Numbered from the stretch's first letter, positions 16,630 through 25,963 are shown. The stretch is 64,000 nucleotides of DNA from Candidatus Peribacteraceae bacterium (GCA_028718905.1 JAQUKV010000002.1:1-64000); one strand, 5' to 3'. Program-made: numbers and translations. The notes: generated from the sequence alone by a model not told the origin.

Positions 16630-17796
16630 TTACAGTGTATTACATTCTGCGGGAAGGTCAAAATCTTTCATACGTAGCGGTGTAAAGTCAGCAAGTGCCT
16701 TTGATACGTGCTGGAAGGGCTTCGCGCGGTTTAGAACTTTGAAGTCCAAGTCTTTTATGTCTTTGTACACTCTATCCATTGTGCGTCCATTTCCGCACTT
16801 TTCAAACCTGCGACGCGCCTTGCGGTGTCCTTCTTCCAGTATCATGCGCCGCAGTCCTATGGCTGCGAATACGCGCTGTGGTTTCCACTGCGGACGCTGC
16901 CTTGCCACGAATGAAAATTCTTCTGCAAAGCTCATATCTTGAAGTAAAACGGACATCAATTCGTCAAAGATAATACCCCAGTAATACTTCAACAATGTTT
17001 GAGCTACCGACTGTTTGAACATAGCGCCAAAGGTGAAGTCTTCGGCTAAACCAACCTTGCCATATATATGCTGCATCTTTTTTCTGCTTTTGAGACGTAG
17101 TTCAAGACGCAATACTTCAATGGGTATTTCCTGTTGGCGTATCGCTGTAAAAATATCTGTTTGCAGGTTGTGTTTCCTGTCGTCTTTTTCAATAGCTCTG
17201 TCCTTACTTTTTCCAAGGTCAGCAATTTTGTCATAGCAGACAAATTCGTGGTTCTTCGCGTAATACCTTGCTGCTTCGCCTTCGTTGCGGAAGTCTGTGA
17301 AATTCACGTCCATTCGTTGCGTTACTTTCACTTTCATTAGGTAGCTAAGTATGAGGCTTGATGTCGTGTAATCCACGAACGGAATGTTTTTTGAGTAGTG
17401 AATTGCGTAGACCTTTGCAGCGCGTAGTGTTTCTTTCCGCACCATGACACCCATGAGGAACAACTGTTTTACGAGCTTTGCCAGCAGGTCTTCAAAATCG
17501 TCATCTGTCAGCTCATCAAAATTGTTGCCGTACATGAGCTTCGGCAATGAAAGCTCAATGTGCAGGTTTATACCAAAGCCGCCTCTGCCTACCCGCTTAT
17601 AGACTGTGAGGCGAGGCAGATAGATACCTTGTTCTTTGTCCTGCTTCGTTGGGTTGTTGATGCACTTGATGAAAGGCTGTCCGTTGAACGGCAGGTATGG
17701 CTCATGGAAGATGCCGCGTGCGTTTGGCGTGAATAGCTCGTATTTCATAACGGCAAAGTCTGGGTGCGGAATTTTTAGTAGGACGGTATCAACCAT
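16630..17796 (-). CDS. Plasmid/phage replication-initiator-like protein (gene II/X type)
   Basis: 388 residues from the ATG at 17796 (MVDTVLLKIPHPDF). The segment INLHIELSLPKLMYGNNF near residue 85 and IEVLRLELRLKSRKKM near 240 resemble the II/X family of initiators of rolling-circle phages and plasmids, which nick the double-strand origin with a tyrosine. Tyrosines are abundant, but I cannot assign the nucleophile. It suggests the element can replicate as a circle after excision. The gene ends 14 bases upstream of the excisionase start. The frame is open to 17850. Confidence 0.6.
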   Translation of the reverse strand: MVDTVLLKIPHPDFAVMKYELFTPNARGIFHEPYLPFNGQPFIKCINNPTKQDKEQGIYLPRLTVYKRVGRGGFGINLHIELSLPKLMYGNNFDELTDDDFEDLLAKLVKQLFLMGVMVRKETLRAAKVYAIHYSKNIPFVDYTTSSLILSYLMKVKVTQRMDVNFTDFRNEGEAARYYAKNHEFVCYDKIADLGKSKDRAIEKDDRKHNLQTDIFTAIRQQEIPIEVLRLELRLKSRKKMQHIYGKVGLAEDFTFGAMFKQSVAQTLLKYYWGIIFDELMSVLLQDMSFAEEFSFVARQRPQWKPQRVFAAIGLRRMILEEGHRKARRRFEKCGNGRTMDRVYKDIKDLDFKVLNRAKPFQHVSKALADFTPLRMKDFDLPAECNTL

Positions 17797-17824
17797 AATT
17801 ACAACCTTGAAAAATACGGCACGT

Positions 17825-18091
17825 TCAACAGATGAGCCGCTGACACTCACGGAAGAGTGCGGTTTCTACTGCTTTGGAAAGCTCTGGGGTAAGAGGGTGG
17901 TAAACAGTTCGGTTTTCTATGCCAGCCTTCTTGGTTGGGTACGTGAGACGGTAGCCCGAACCGTCCAGCTTGCGGTGTATGCCAATTGAGCCAAGATACA
18001 GCGAGTCATTTACAACTACGCTGCCAATAGCCACAAGACCATCGTTGCGGCGTATAGGCGTAATTCGTACATCAGAAATTCTAAATTCCAT
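17825..18091 (-). CDS. SpoVG-like DNA-binding protein
   Basis: 88 residues from the ATG at 18091 (MEFRISDVRITPI). The pattern DVRITPI.RNDGLVAIGSVVVND, then RLTYPTK, then HPLTPELSKAVETAL follows the SpoVG family, small site-specific DNA/RNA-binding proteins also common on mobile elements. The ATG lies inside the end of the preceding 53-residue gene (11-base overlap), so the two are coupled. It may regulate the replication module next to it. Confidence 0.75.
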   Translation of the reverse strand: MEFRISDVRITPIRRNDGLVAIGSVVVNDSLYLGSIGIHRKLDGSGYRLTYPTKKAGIENRTVYHPLTPELSKAVETALFRECQRLIC

Positions 18092-18242
18092 CGGAAGTGG
18101 GGCTAGCTCGTAAATCACGGTCTATTTCAATCAGGACGCTAAAGAAGCCCAGCAGGTTGTCTTGAGCTTCCAGCAATTCTTCATCGCTCAACGGCTTGTT
18201 GAGCATTTTTTCGTATGCCTGTTTTGTTGCGTCCTGTGACAT
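18081..18242 (-). CDS. Small helical protein of the element
   Basis: 53 residues (MSQDATKQAYEKMLNKPLSD...), ending SPTSDGI. The acidic helix SDEELLEAQDNLLGFFSVL recalls small proteins that recur on plasmids and integrative elements, without known function. Its 3' end overlaps the SpoVG-like start by 11 bases. Codon use is coherent throughout, and it heads the minus-strand replication/integration operon. 18243-18346 upstream holds nothing recognisable. Confidence 0.6.
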   Translation of the reverse strand: MSQDATKQAYEKMLNKPLSDEELLEAQDNLLGFFSVLIEIDRDLRASPTSDGI

Positions 18243-18346
18243 CTGCTGCCACGGTACGCAATCAGCTTCCGTTCAAAGACGGGTGTTGTTTTTGTCTTAC
18301 AGAAGCCAATTTATATTCTTTTATTCCCAAAAATCGGGAGTAATTT

Positions 18347-19255
18347 TTAGAGCATGTTTTGCGTTACACGGGCAGGAACAGTCAGATTGACTGTAGCTGC
18401 GTCCTTCGCAAGTATTGGAAAACCGAAGGATTTATTGGTTTTGCGATTGATACCATCAAGAGCATTTTTGATTTTATCCTTTTCAGCTGCCCCGAGGGTA
18501 GTGCGCTGCTCGCCGAACATGTGATTGTAGGCATCAACCATTTCCACTTTTTCGCCGATACTGAATTGGAACATGAACAAACAAAGCGATGCCTCGTTAC
18601 TATCTGCCTTTAGTGGACAGACAAAATCGTAGAAGCAAATCTTTGCTTGGTCTTGCAGATACGTCAAAGGACTGCGAATGTCGTCTGATAGCGTGTTGTA
18701 GAAACCAATAAGCACCGCCAGTTTTGCATCAAGCTCGCGTGAAAAGTTCATATACTTTTCAAATCGCCATGACCTACCAAATGGCGACGACTGCGAGAAA
18801 AACTCGCCAAAGGCATCCATGAAGGCATGAACGGGCGTGAAGTCCAAAAAGATGTCTTCTAGTGCTTCCTTTGTCTCATCGCGCCACTTATAGAATATAT
18901 TTTCCAATTCTTCCATGCGCTCTTCTTCAATATCTGAACTAAAACGAGAGCCGCCAAGATATATAGGCTCGGGCATCATGGAAGTCATCAGTGCGCTCCA
19001 TTTTTGCTGGTTAGGCATTGGCATTTTTATTCCATTGCCAAGGTCAACAGATACTTCATCTGGCTGGTTTCTGACGGCTTCTAGCGCTTTCTGTTTCTTT
19101 TCTTCGTGTGCAGCTTCCTTTGCTTCAATCTCGTTTTTTACGTCTTCATCCAACTGGTCATGCATTGTATGCAGCAACTGGCGCATTTCTGTGCCAGTCT
19201 TTACAAGCACATCTACAGATTGAACAGCAGCCTTTGGTGAGACGCGGAGCCTCAT
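18347..19255 (-). CDS. Hypothetical protein of the element, 302 residues
   Basis: Soluble, acidic, with a coiled-coil-like helix at about residues 25-65 (DQLDEDVKNEIEAKEAAHEE) and mixed alpha/beta sequence after. No catalytic motif or family recognised. The start MRLRVSPKAA is the first ATG. It lies between the repressor and the replication operon on the same strand, so a role in maintenance or replication is plausible but unsupported by motif. Confidence 0.6.
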   Translation of the reverse strand: MRLRVSPKAAVQSVDVLVKTGTEMRQLLHTMHDQLDEDVKNEIEAKEAAHEEKKQKALEAVRNQPDEVSVDLGNGIKMPMPNQQKWSALMTSMMPEPIYLGGSRFSSDIEEERMEELENIFYKWRDETKEALEDIFLDFTPVHAFMDAFGEFFSQSSPFGRSWRFEKYMNFSRELDAKLAVLIGFYNTLSDDIRSPLTYLQDQAKICFYDFVCPLKADSNEASLCLFMFQFSIGEKVEMVDAYNHMFGEQRTTLGAAEKDKIKNALDGINRKTNKSFGFPILAKDAATVNLTVPARVTQNML

Positions 19256-19311
19256 TTACAATTTTAGGAAATTAGGCGCTTATTCTACGCTATTTTTGCG
19301 TTTATAGATAA

Positions 19312-19533
19312 CTACCAGCGAAGAAATTGCCACACTTCCATATCAAAAGCGTGTGCCAGCTTTTCAAGTGTGATAATCGTAGCGTTCTTTTTGGGCTGCC
19401 GCGATTCCAAGATTTGTATGTAGTACAGGCTTAGCCCTGCACGTTGAGCCAGCTTTTCTTGTGTCAGTTCGTGTTCAGCACGTAACTGACGTATGCGCTC
19501 GGCAAGCCGAATACGAATGTCCTTATTTTTCAA
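19312..19533 (-). CDS. Xre/Cro-CI family transcriptional regulator
   Basis: 73 residues, a single HTH_3 domain: LAERIRQLRAEHELTQEKLA then AGLSLYYIQILESRQPKKN then TLEKLAHAF. It has no sensor or peptidase domain. It is divergent from the nuclease/SLH gene and upstream of the element's maintenance genes, the usual place for the repressor that keeps an element quiet. The ATG/GAA-rich gap 19534-19630 probably holds both promoters. Confidence 0.85.
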   Translation of the reverse strand: MKNKDIRIRLAERIRQLRAEHELTQEKLAQRAGLSLYYIQILESRQPKKNATIITLEKLAHAFDMEVWQFLRW

Positions 19534-19630
19534 CCTTTGAATTGTGGTCTGTTTTGCTTGTTTAGTTTACAAACCAAGGTTGGTAACGTACATTACGTAC
19601 CATTACCTTCCGATACCATTGCTTCGTTCT

Positions 19631-20857
19631 ATGCGTACCAAAAACACTCTAAATCTGCTCATAACCTTCCTTGGCATCGTAATTCCAATATCAACATGGG
19701 CTGCCAGCGCATCGGTGTTGGATGTGGTAGATGGCGACACACTGCGCGTGGAAGTAGATGGTGTTACTGAAAAAGTACGGATAATCGGCATTGATACGGC
19801 AGAGACAGTAGACCCACGCAAGCCAGTGCAATGCTTTGGAAAGGAAGCCAGTGACCACATGAAAGAGCTATTGAGTGGGAAAACAATAGAACTGGAAACA
19901 AACCCAGCAGAAGACAGGGATGTATACGACAGGTTGTTGCGATATGTGCGGCTGGACGGCGAAGATGTTGGTGCTGCGATGGTGCGCGATGGTTACGCCC
20001 ATAGCTACAAAAAATATCCTCATCCACGACTGGAAGACTACAACGAATTGGAGCGTGAAGCTCATGAAGCAAACAGGGGTCTTTGGAGCAGTTGCAACGA
20101 AGGTGAGCAACAGAGTTTATTTAGCGACATCACATCAAACCATCCATATATTTCAGCTATTGAATGGGGCAAAAATTCAAATGTGCTTAGCGGCTACCCT
20201 GATGGTACTTTTCAGCCAGACAAGACTGTAAACAGGGCTGAACTGCTCAAAATCATGTTGGCAGCCAAGGGTATTGATGTAGCAAATTTCAGCGTTCCTA
20301 GTAGTTTTTCTGACGTAGACGAAAGCGCATGGTATGCCCCGTATATCCGCTTCGCAAAACACGAAGGAGTTGTGCAGGGGTATGAAGACGGCACGTTTCG
20401 TCCCAATCAAGCCGTCAATTTTGTAGAAGCATTGAAAATGGCATATTTGATTTACGGCATTGATACCCAAGACACAGGTGGCGAATGGTATTCTCGTTTC
20501 CTGAACCATGCTCGTTCAAATAGCATCTTATTCAATGGCAATGCCGATATTGCGTCGGGCATGGCGCGACAGGACGTAGTATGGATTGCTTACAAGCTGA
20601 AAAACTGGAAGCCAGCTACTACAAGCAGTAAGCCTGTTAGTAAAAGCAGCAGCTCCCAATCATCAGTGCAAAACCAGACAACGGAATGTCTGATAAAGGG
20701 CAACATATCTACAAAAACAGATGAACGTATTTATCATGTCCAAGGCTGTGGTTCATACAACCAAACCGTTATTGATACTTCCAAAGGCGAACGTTGGTTC
20801 TGTACCGAGGAAGAAGCGGTAGCGTCAGGATGGCGAAAGGCTCTAAACTGTCCATAA
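19631..20857 (+). CDS. Secreted staphylococcal-nuclease-like protein with SLH domains
   Basis: 408 residues from the ATG at 19631 (MRTKNTLN). Signal peptide to about residue 27, then an SNc domain: VVDGDTLRVE, KVRIIGIDTAE and DVYDRLLRYV supply the Asp/Arg/Glu/Arg set of thermonucleases, so it should cleave DNA or RNA outside the cell. Two to three SLH repeats follow (SGYPDGTFQPDKTVNRAELL, GYEDGTFRPNQAVNFVEAL), anchoring it to the cell wall. The end (YHVQGCGSYNQTV, GERWFCTEEEAVASGWRKA) matches the small 'sunset'-type domain often attached to secreted nucleases. First gene of the cargo operon. Confidence 0.9.
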   Translation: MRTKNTLNLLITFLGIVIPISTWAASASVLDVVDGDTLRVEVDGVTEKVRIIGIDTAETVDPRKPVQCFGKEASDHMKELLSGKTIELETNPAEDRDVYDRLLRYVRLDGEDVGAAMVRDGYAHSYKKYPHPRLEDYNELEREAHEANRGLWSSCNEGEQQSLFSDITSNHPYISAIEWGKNSNVLSGYPDGTFQPDKTVNRAELLKIMLAAKGIDVANFSVPSSFSDVDESAWYAPYIRFAKHEGVVQGYEDGTFRPNQAVNFVEALKMAYLIYGIDTQDTGGEWYSRFLNHARSNSILFNGNADIASGMARQDVVWIAYKLKNWKPATTSSKPVSKSSSSQSSVQNQTTECLIKGNISTKTDERIYHVQGCGSYNQTVIDTSKGERWFCTEEEAVASGWRKALNCP

Positions 20858-20881
20858 TTCCTTACTTTCCAAAATCGTATC

Positions 20882-22390
20882 ATGCCTACACTCACAAAAA
20901 TCTGCATCACTGCGCTTCTAGTCGCAGTCGCAACACCTGCACTTGCTGCCTCTTTGTCGGATATTGGCAACAGCAACAATAAAACTGCTATTGAGTATCT
21001 AAGCGACAAGGGCGTTATTGGTGGCTATCCCGATGGCACGTTCCGTCCGCTCAACACTGTAAACCGAGCGGAACTACTGAAAATTTTGGTTGGGGGTCAA
21101 GGTGCAGCACCTACCGTTGATACGTACAATAACTGCTTTCCTGATGTAACAAACGAATGGTTTGCACCCTTCGTGTGCTACGCAAAAGAACAGGGTTGGG
21201 TTGGGGGCTATCCCGATGGCACGTTCCGTCCTGCGAACACGGTAAATACCGTAGAAGCTATAAAAATGGTCGTGAACGCACAGGGCTATCAAGTACCAGA
21301 ATCCGTCCCTTCCTATCAATATGACGATGTGGACAATGCCGCATGGTATGCACCGTATGTGAAAGCAGCGAAGGATAAAGGCATTTTAGAGCCTATTAGC
21401 GGTAATTTAGGTACTGCATCGGATATGAAGCGAGGCAGTATCAGCGAAGTAATTTACCGTTCCATGTACGTACGTGAGCAAGCACTTGACCGCTTCCCTG
21501 CGGAGCAGAACGCAGCAGAAAATACGACATACGACTATGACGTATCGCGTATTGATTTGTCGGGTATGGTTACCAACTGGGACGGCGACGCAGAGGACGA
21601 CGGTGTAGAACTTAGCGCGTACTTCTACTTCAAGAGCAGAACCAACACAGCAGAACCCGAGCAGATGGGACCACCAAAAAATCAGGACTGGTCGGTCAAT
21701 GTGTCCATTTATGACCGCGTAACAGACGACGACTACAAAACGCAGAAGGGCAAGCTGCTGTACCAAGGCAACTTTACTGGCAATCAGGTTATGTACGACA
21801 GCTCGGGCTATCCGTTCGTCCGTATTCCGATTGAACAAATCCAAGATGCTGGAAAAACCATGGCATGGGTTGAAGCGACGTTCAGTTCCAGCAGAGGGTC
21901 GTATTCTGGTAAAGAGGAATATATGACCGTCCGCAATGAAACAAACGATTCCTTGGCAGTAGAAAACCAAGTAAAGCAGCTGAATATACAGAGTATTTCA
22001 GGCTCGCCTTACTGGACGAACTGGGATGCAGATGCAGAAAAAGACGGCTTTGAACTTAGCCCGTATTTCAAAGATACGAGCGGCGAGCAGGTATACCCCA
22101 ATTCCAAAGACTGGATTGTTACAGTCAAAATCTACAATGCAGAAGTGGACTACTCAAAGTACAAAGATTTTTCTACGCACAAATTGGAATTGGTAAACAC
22201 TCTGACTATGCGTGGTAACGATGTGCAATATGATACAACCCTTGGTAAGCCATCTGTGCGAGTGCCTGATGAAGCGCTGGAAGGCTTGAACGTAGGTAGC
22301 GGACAATTTGTTGTAGAGGCTGAATTTAGGTCTAGTACATACGGTGTATTTGAGCTGCGTACAGAGACTTTTGATAGACGCGACCAGTAG
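20882..22390 (+). CDS. SLH-domain surface protein with two C-terminal beta domains
   Basis: 502 residues. Signal peptide (residues 1-22, ending in LAA), then three SLH motifs (GGYPDGTFRPLNTVNRAELL, GGYPDGTFRPANTVNTVEAI and a weaker third), followed by two tandem homologous domains of about 135 residues. These begin LSGMVTNWDGDAEDDGVELS and SGSPYWTNWDADAEKDGFEL; both are aspartate-rich and could bind calcium. SLH modules bind wall polymers, so this is an exported surface protein carried by the element. It follows the nuclease gene by 24 bases. Confidence 0.85.
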   Translation: MPTLTKICITALLVAVATPALAASLSDIGNSNNKTAIEYLSDKGVIGGYPDGTFRPLNTVNRAELLKILVGGQGAAPTVDTYNNCFPDVTNEWFAPFVCYAKEQGWVGGYPDGTFRPANTVNTVEAIKMVVNAQGYQVPESVPSYQYDDVDNAAWYAPYVKAAKDKGILEPISGNLGTASDMKRGSISEVIYRSMYVREQALDRFPAEQNAAENTTYDYDVSRIDLSGMVTNWDGDAEDDGVELSAYFYFKSRTNTAEPEQMGPPKNQDWSVNVSIYDRVTDDDYKTQKGKLLYQGNFTGNQVMYDSSGYPFVRIPIEQIQDAGKTMAWVEATFSSSRGSYSGKEEYMTVRNETNDSLAVENQVKQLNIQSISGSPYWTNWDADAEKDGFELSPYFKDTSGEQVYPNSKDWIVTVKIYNAEVDYSKYKDFSTHKLELVNTLTMRGNDVQYDTTLGKPSVRVPDEALEGLNVGSGQFVVEAEFRSSTYGVFELRTETFDRRDQ

Positions 22391-22424
22391 TTTACTTTCT
22401 TTTACATTCTTTCCTTTTCCTTAT

Positions 22425-22619
22425 ATGCTTGCAGAAATTGGTATCATGGTTGGCTTTTACATAATGACTAAAATGCTGGCATTAGAACGCACTAAAGAGG
22501 GTAAAGTTACTTCGTTTACCCGCATATTTTCAGCGGTTACGTTCATAGTTACAGCGCTTGTAGTACTTGATTTAGTGTTTAGAGGCTTTTCCGCATCATC
22601 ACAAATACCTACTTTCTAA
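22425..22619 (+). CDS. Small membrane protein
   Basis: 64 residues from the ATG at 22425 (MLAEIGIMVGFYIMTKML). Two hydrophobic helices separated by a basic loop (ERTKEGKVTSFTR). No known family. The frame is open upstream to 22344 but overlaps the SLH gene. It belongs to the cargo operon by spacing. Confidence 0.6.
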   Translation: MLAEIGIMVGFYIMTKMLALERTKEGKVTSFTRIFSAVTFIVTALVVLDLVFRGFSASSQIPTF

Positions 22620-22637
22620 TCTTTGCCCATTTCTAAA

Positions 22638-23648
22638 ATGAACCGTAAACAACTGATTATCGCCGTTTCTATCACTGTCGCTGTAGCGATAATTGGTGGC
22701 TTTGCGTACAGCAAATGGACAAAGTCGCCCCAATACTCGTTGAAACAAGTGCGCGAAGCCTTTGAAAAGCATGATGTAATCAGTTTTGAAAAGTACGTGG
22801 ACATCAATGATGTAGCGACACGCTACATGGACGACGCTATAGCATCGGAGCTTGGCGACGAAACCGAAGGCGACGACTGGGCAAGCGGCTTGGCACAAGG
22901 CATGGTGCAGATGATGAAGCCGCAGCTTGTGAATATGATTGAGGAACAAGTAAAAGCGCTCGTTGAAGATGAGCAGCTACCAACCGAGGAAGAAGCCGAG
23001 GAAGTTGATGCAATCAACCTGCTTAGTTTCTTTGCAGAAGATAAGCAGAATGAATTGGAGTATACGGGCATTGAAGATGTACGGAAGGCTGGCAACATTG
23101 CAACGCTCACACTTGGCTTTCACCACGATAAATACGATGCCAACCCCGTCCTTGAAGTAAAAATGCGGAAAATGGATGGCTACTGGCAGGTGGCAGAGCT
23201 ACCCAACGCAGTAGTATTTTTCGGTGAACTTGAAGACATACAAGAAAAGATACTTGCCGAGAAAAATGCCCCACTTGTTGAACAAATCAAACAAGCCATA
23301 TCCGTAAACAATGTACGTAAATACGAATACAGCGGTGCATACGGCTTTGAGACAAAGGCAGTATTTGATATAGATATTGCAAATGTAGGCGACAAGAAAA
23401 TAACAACCTACTACGGCAGCATTGTAGCCAAGGACAAGGCTGGTAATCTCATCAAGGAAATTACATTCGCGGACGATAGCGGCTTGAACGTAGGCGAAGC
23501 CCGTACCGATACGTGGTCGCTGGATACAAACCAGTTTATTGAAGCTGAAAACACGCTGTACGAAACGCCCAACGAGAATATGGATATTGATGTCAAAATG
23601 TTTGGTATAGAGTTTGAAGATGGTAGCAACATCAAGCTCTTTGAGTAG
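22638..23648 (+). CDS. DUF2939-like membrane-anchored protein
   Basis: 336 residues from the ATG at 22638 (MNRKQLIIAVSI). One N-terminal transmembrane helix (about 5-24), then KSPQYSLKQVREAFEKHD, the opening typical of DUF2939 proteins, and an exposed domain to about residue 210, followed by a beta-rich domain. The family has no established activity. It is placed between small membrane genes of the cargo operon. Confidence 0.65.
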   Translation: MNRKQLIIAVSITVAVAIIGGFAYSKWTKSPQYSLKQVREAFEKHDVISFEKYVDINDVATRYMDDAIASELGDETEGDDWASGLAQGMVQMMKPQLVNMIEEQVKALVEDEQLPTEEEAEEVDAINLLSFFAEDKQNELEYTGIEDVRKAGNIATLTLGFHHDKYDANPVLEVKMRKMDGYWQVAELPNAVVFFGELEDIQEKILAEKNAPLVEQIKQAISVNNVRKYEYSGAYGFETKAVFDIDIANVGDKKITTYYGSIVAKDKAGNLIKEITFADDSGLNVGEARTDTWSLDTNQFIEAENTLYETPNENMDIDVKMFGIEFEDGSNIKLFE

Positions 23649-23722
23649 TAGTGTAAATCATACCTTCCATTTCCCTCAAAATGACCGTACCATTGGCTAT
23701 AAAGCCGTAACCAAACTCAACA

Positions 23723-24358
23723 ATGACTTTCCTTTCACACCTTTACCAAATAGCCCTCATAATTGCCTTTTTTGGTTTTGTGTGGAAATTTATTTTTCTT
23801 GCCTTTGCTGCTGGTTCGGTAGTCTGGCGACCAACTTTTTTCATTGGTAAAGCAATAGGCTACTACCTTTTGGTTTCACTTATTGCACTACAAACCTTGG
23901 TGAGCCTTGAAGATGCCAGTTTTGGATATGCAATCTTCATGCTCATTTTTGGCGCTATTCTTGTCTTCTTTCTGGTTGGAGGCGGCATGGCAGAAGTGCA
24001 AAAGGAAATGCACCAATCAGGCAGCTATGAGTCATACGACTTATTGAAGTACGATGGCTTGTTTCTTATTGGCAGCGTAATTTTCTACATTGTCGCAATG
24101 TTCGTTCCATTCCTTGCTGCAACGCCACCTGTTTTTTGGGCTGCACATGCATTGGACTGGGTTGCAAGTATTCCGATTGTCGGGTTCCTGCTGGCTCTAT
24201 ATGGCGGATGGACATTCTTGGGCTTACTGTTCAGCATGGTCTTATACGGAGGTATCGCAGCAGTATTTTCAGCAGCTTTTCTGTATAAGAAAGCAGGGTT
24301 CGGCAAAGCAAAGGAAGCAGAAAAAATCATTGATGTACCCGCAGATACAAAGGAATGA
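23723..24358 (+). CDS. Polytopic membrane protein of the element
   Basis: 211 residues with five or six hydrophobic helices and a short charged C-terminus (KKAGFGKAKEAEKIIDVP). No recognised family. Its stop overlaps the next start (ATGA), so the two are coupled. Confidence 0.6.
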   Translation: MTFLSHLYQIALIIAFFGFVWKFIFLAFAAGSVVWRPTFFIGKAIGYYLLVSLIALQTLVSLEDASFGYAIFMLIFGAILVFFLVGGGMAEVQKEMHQSGSYESYDLLKYDGLFLIGSVIFYIVAMFVPFLAATPPVFWAAHALDWVASIPIVGFLLALYGGWTFLGLLFSMVLYGGIAAVFSAAFLYKKAGFGKAKEAEKIIDVPADTKE

Positions 24359-24663
24359 AGAACGGATTTACCATCTTACGGTTTATCGCTGCTGTCATGT
24401 TACTAGGCGCACTCGGTCATCATCCGTATGCCTACTACCAGTTGTTGCGATGGGTAGTTTGCGGTGTTGCTGCGTACAGTGCCTATATCGCCTATGAAAG
24501 TAAGAACCAAGTATGGACATGGATTTTTGGTATAACGGCAGTGCTATTCAATCCCCTTGTTCCCTTCTATCTTGAACGAGAAACATGGCAGCTTCTTGCT
24601 GGTGCAGCTGCGATAGTATTTGTCGGAAGCCTGTTTTTGTTCAAATTTGTTCAGAAAAAATAA
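24355..24663 (+). CDS. Small membrane protein, DUF6804-like
   Basis: 102 residues, four hydrophobic stretches. The pattern of a YYQLLRW helix start, a W-x-W-I-F-G-I turn and FNPLVPFYLER resembles the DUF6804 group of small membrane proteins, function unknown. It is translationally coupled to the preceding membrane gene. Confidence 0.6.
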   Translation: MKNGFTILRFIAAVMLLGALGHHPYAYYQLLRWVVCGVAAYSAYIAYESKNQVWTWIFGITAVLFNPLVPFYLERETWQLLAGAAAIVFVGSLFLFKFVQKK

Positions 24664-24684
24664 AAATGGGGTAGTATCCTTTAC

Positions 24685-25962
24685 ATGAAAATAAAACTGG
24701 AACAGAACTACTGTCCGCACCTGCTACCACAGACAGGCATATCACCTAAGCGGCTTGATAAAGCTATACAAACCATCACTGAATTTTTTTCAGAGGCTTG
24801 GCTGGAAGAACTGAAAGAGCTGTATGAAACGAAAAAGGGTTACAAGGTGATGAAGCACCCAATTTATAATGGTTTACTCAAAGGCGAGGTCAGCGTGGAA
24901 ACACCCAAGGTCATTGAGCTTGCGTCTTGCCTTGAAGGACTTAGAGGCAAAAGTAATCTCGGACAGATTGTAGAAGAAATGAAAAACCCCGATGGCTTCA
25001 ATGACTACTTTTACCAGCTTTCTATCGCATACAGATTGAGATTTGTAGACCCGAATGTGGCATTAGAGCCTTTGGTATGTGGCAAAACGCCTGACAGCAC
25101 GATTGAAATGGATGGCAGAAAATGCGCAATAGAATGTACTGCTATGTCAGGTTCCAGCACATACGTTCGCTTTCACGATGCCATTGAACAGCTCGGCAGC
25201 TTCACTTTTGCACAAGTTGAAAAGCACTCTTTTCCATGCAACATCCACTTTCAGGCAAAACACGAATCTGTTGCAGCGGATAACAAAATGGAACCTATGA
25301 AGGCAATCATTGAAGGGTTGATAAGCAATAAACAGTGTCCTGCGGAGCAAGAAATTGACTGCTGCAAAATTAGCGTACTACCACCCGACAAAAAGCCCGA
25401 TGCGCCTATTGGCATGATGCAAACGCTTGCCCCTGCCGAAGCAGTTGTGGAACTGTCTACAACAGGGCAAACAAAGCACGCCCAAGAGTATATGGCTGGT
25501 TTCTTTGTGAGCTACGATAACATCAAACAGTCGCTTGAAAAAGACCTTGCAGACAGGATTTACAATAAGATTGAAAAGAAGAAAGCACAGGTGAAACCAT
25601 TGAAGGAAGACCATGACATATTTCTGTTTATTGATACCGACGTTAGCTGGCGGCAGCTCATGGACAAAAAGGACGACATCGGTAAAGAAATTGTTGAAAA
25701 CTTCCTATCAAAAGATAGTGACCTTTTTTCACTGATAGTCCTAACGAACAGACCGCGTGGAAAGGATGACCTATTTGCAATCAACCGCTCAATGTATGGG
25801 CGTAGCGAGGTTAGCGAAGAATGGCTAAAGAAGTTTTGGGATGGGTTTATGCAGCCGAGTGTAAACCACAACTTCTTTCTGCGTACTACGGAAAGAAATG
25901 ATCCTTGCCCGTGTGGCATCGGGTTGAAATTCAAGCATTGCCACGGCTACTACCTAAATTGA
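24685..25962 (+). CDS. SEC-C-motif protein, possible nuclease
   Basis: 425 residues, no membrane segment. The C-terminus is a complete SEC-C zinc motif (RNDPCPCGIGLKFKHCHG), a module that attaches to many unrelated cytosolic enzymes. In the N-terminal half, PDSTIEMDGRKCAIECT has the spacing of a PD-(D/E)xK nuclease core, but the final Lys is replaced by Thr, so activity is uncertain. It is the last cargo gene before the right attachment site, where accessory or defence genes are commonly found. A defence role is inference from position and the possible nuclease fold. Confidence 0.6.
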   Translation: MKIKLEQNYCPHLLPQTGISPKRLDKAIQTITEFFSEAWLEELKELYETKKGYKVMKHPIYNGLLKGEVSVETPKVIELASCLEGLRGKSNLGQIVEEMKNPDGFNDYFYQLSIAYRLRFVDPNVALEPLVCGKTPDSTIEMDGRKCAIECTAMSGSSTYVRFHDAIEQLGSFTFAQVEKHSFPCNIHFQAKHESVAADNKMEPMKAIIEGLISNKQCPAEQEIDCCKISVLPPDKKPDAPIGMMQTLAPAEAVVELSTTGQTKHAQEYMAGFFVSYDNIKQSLEKDLADRIYNKIEKKKAQVKPLKEDHDIFLFIDTDVSWRQLMDKKDDIGKEIVENFLSKDSDLFSLIVLTNRPRGKDDLFAINRSMYGRSEVSEEWLKKFWDGFMQPSVNHNFFLRTTERNDPCPCGIGLKFKHCHGYYLN

Positions 25963-25963
25963 A

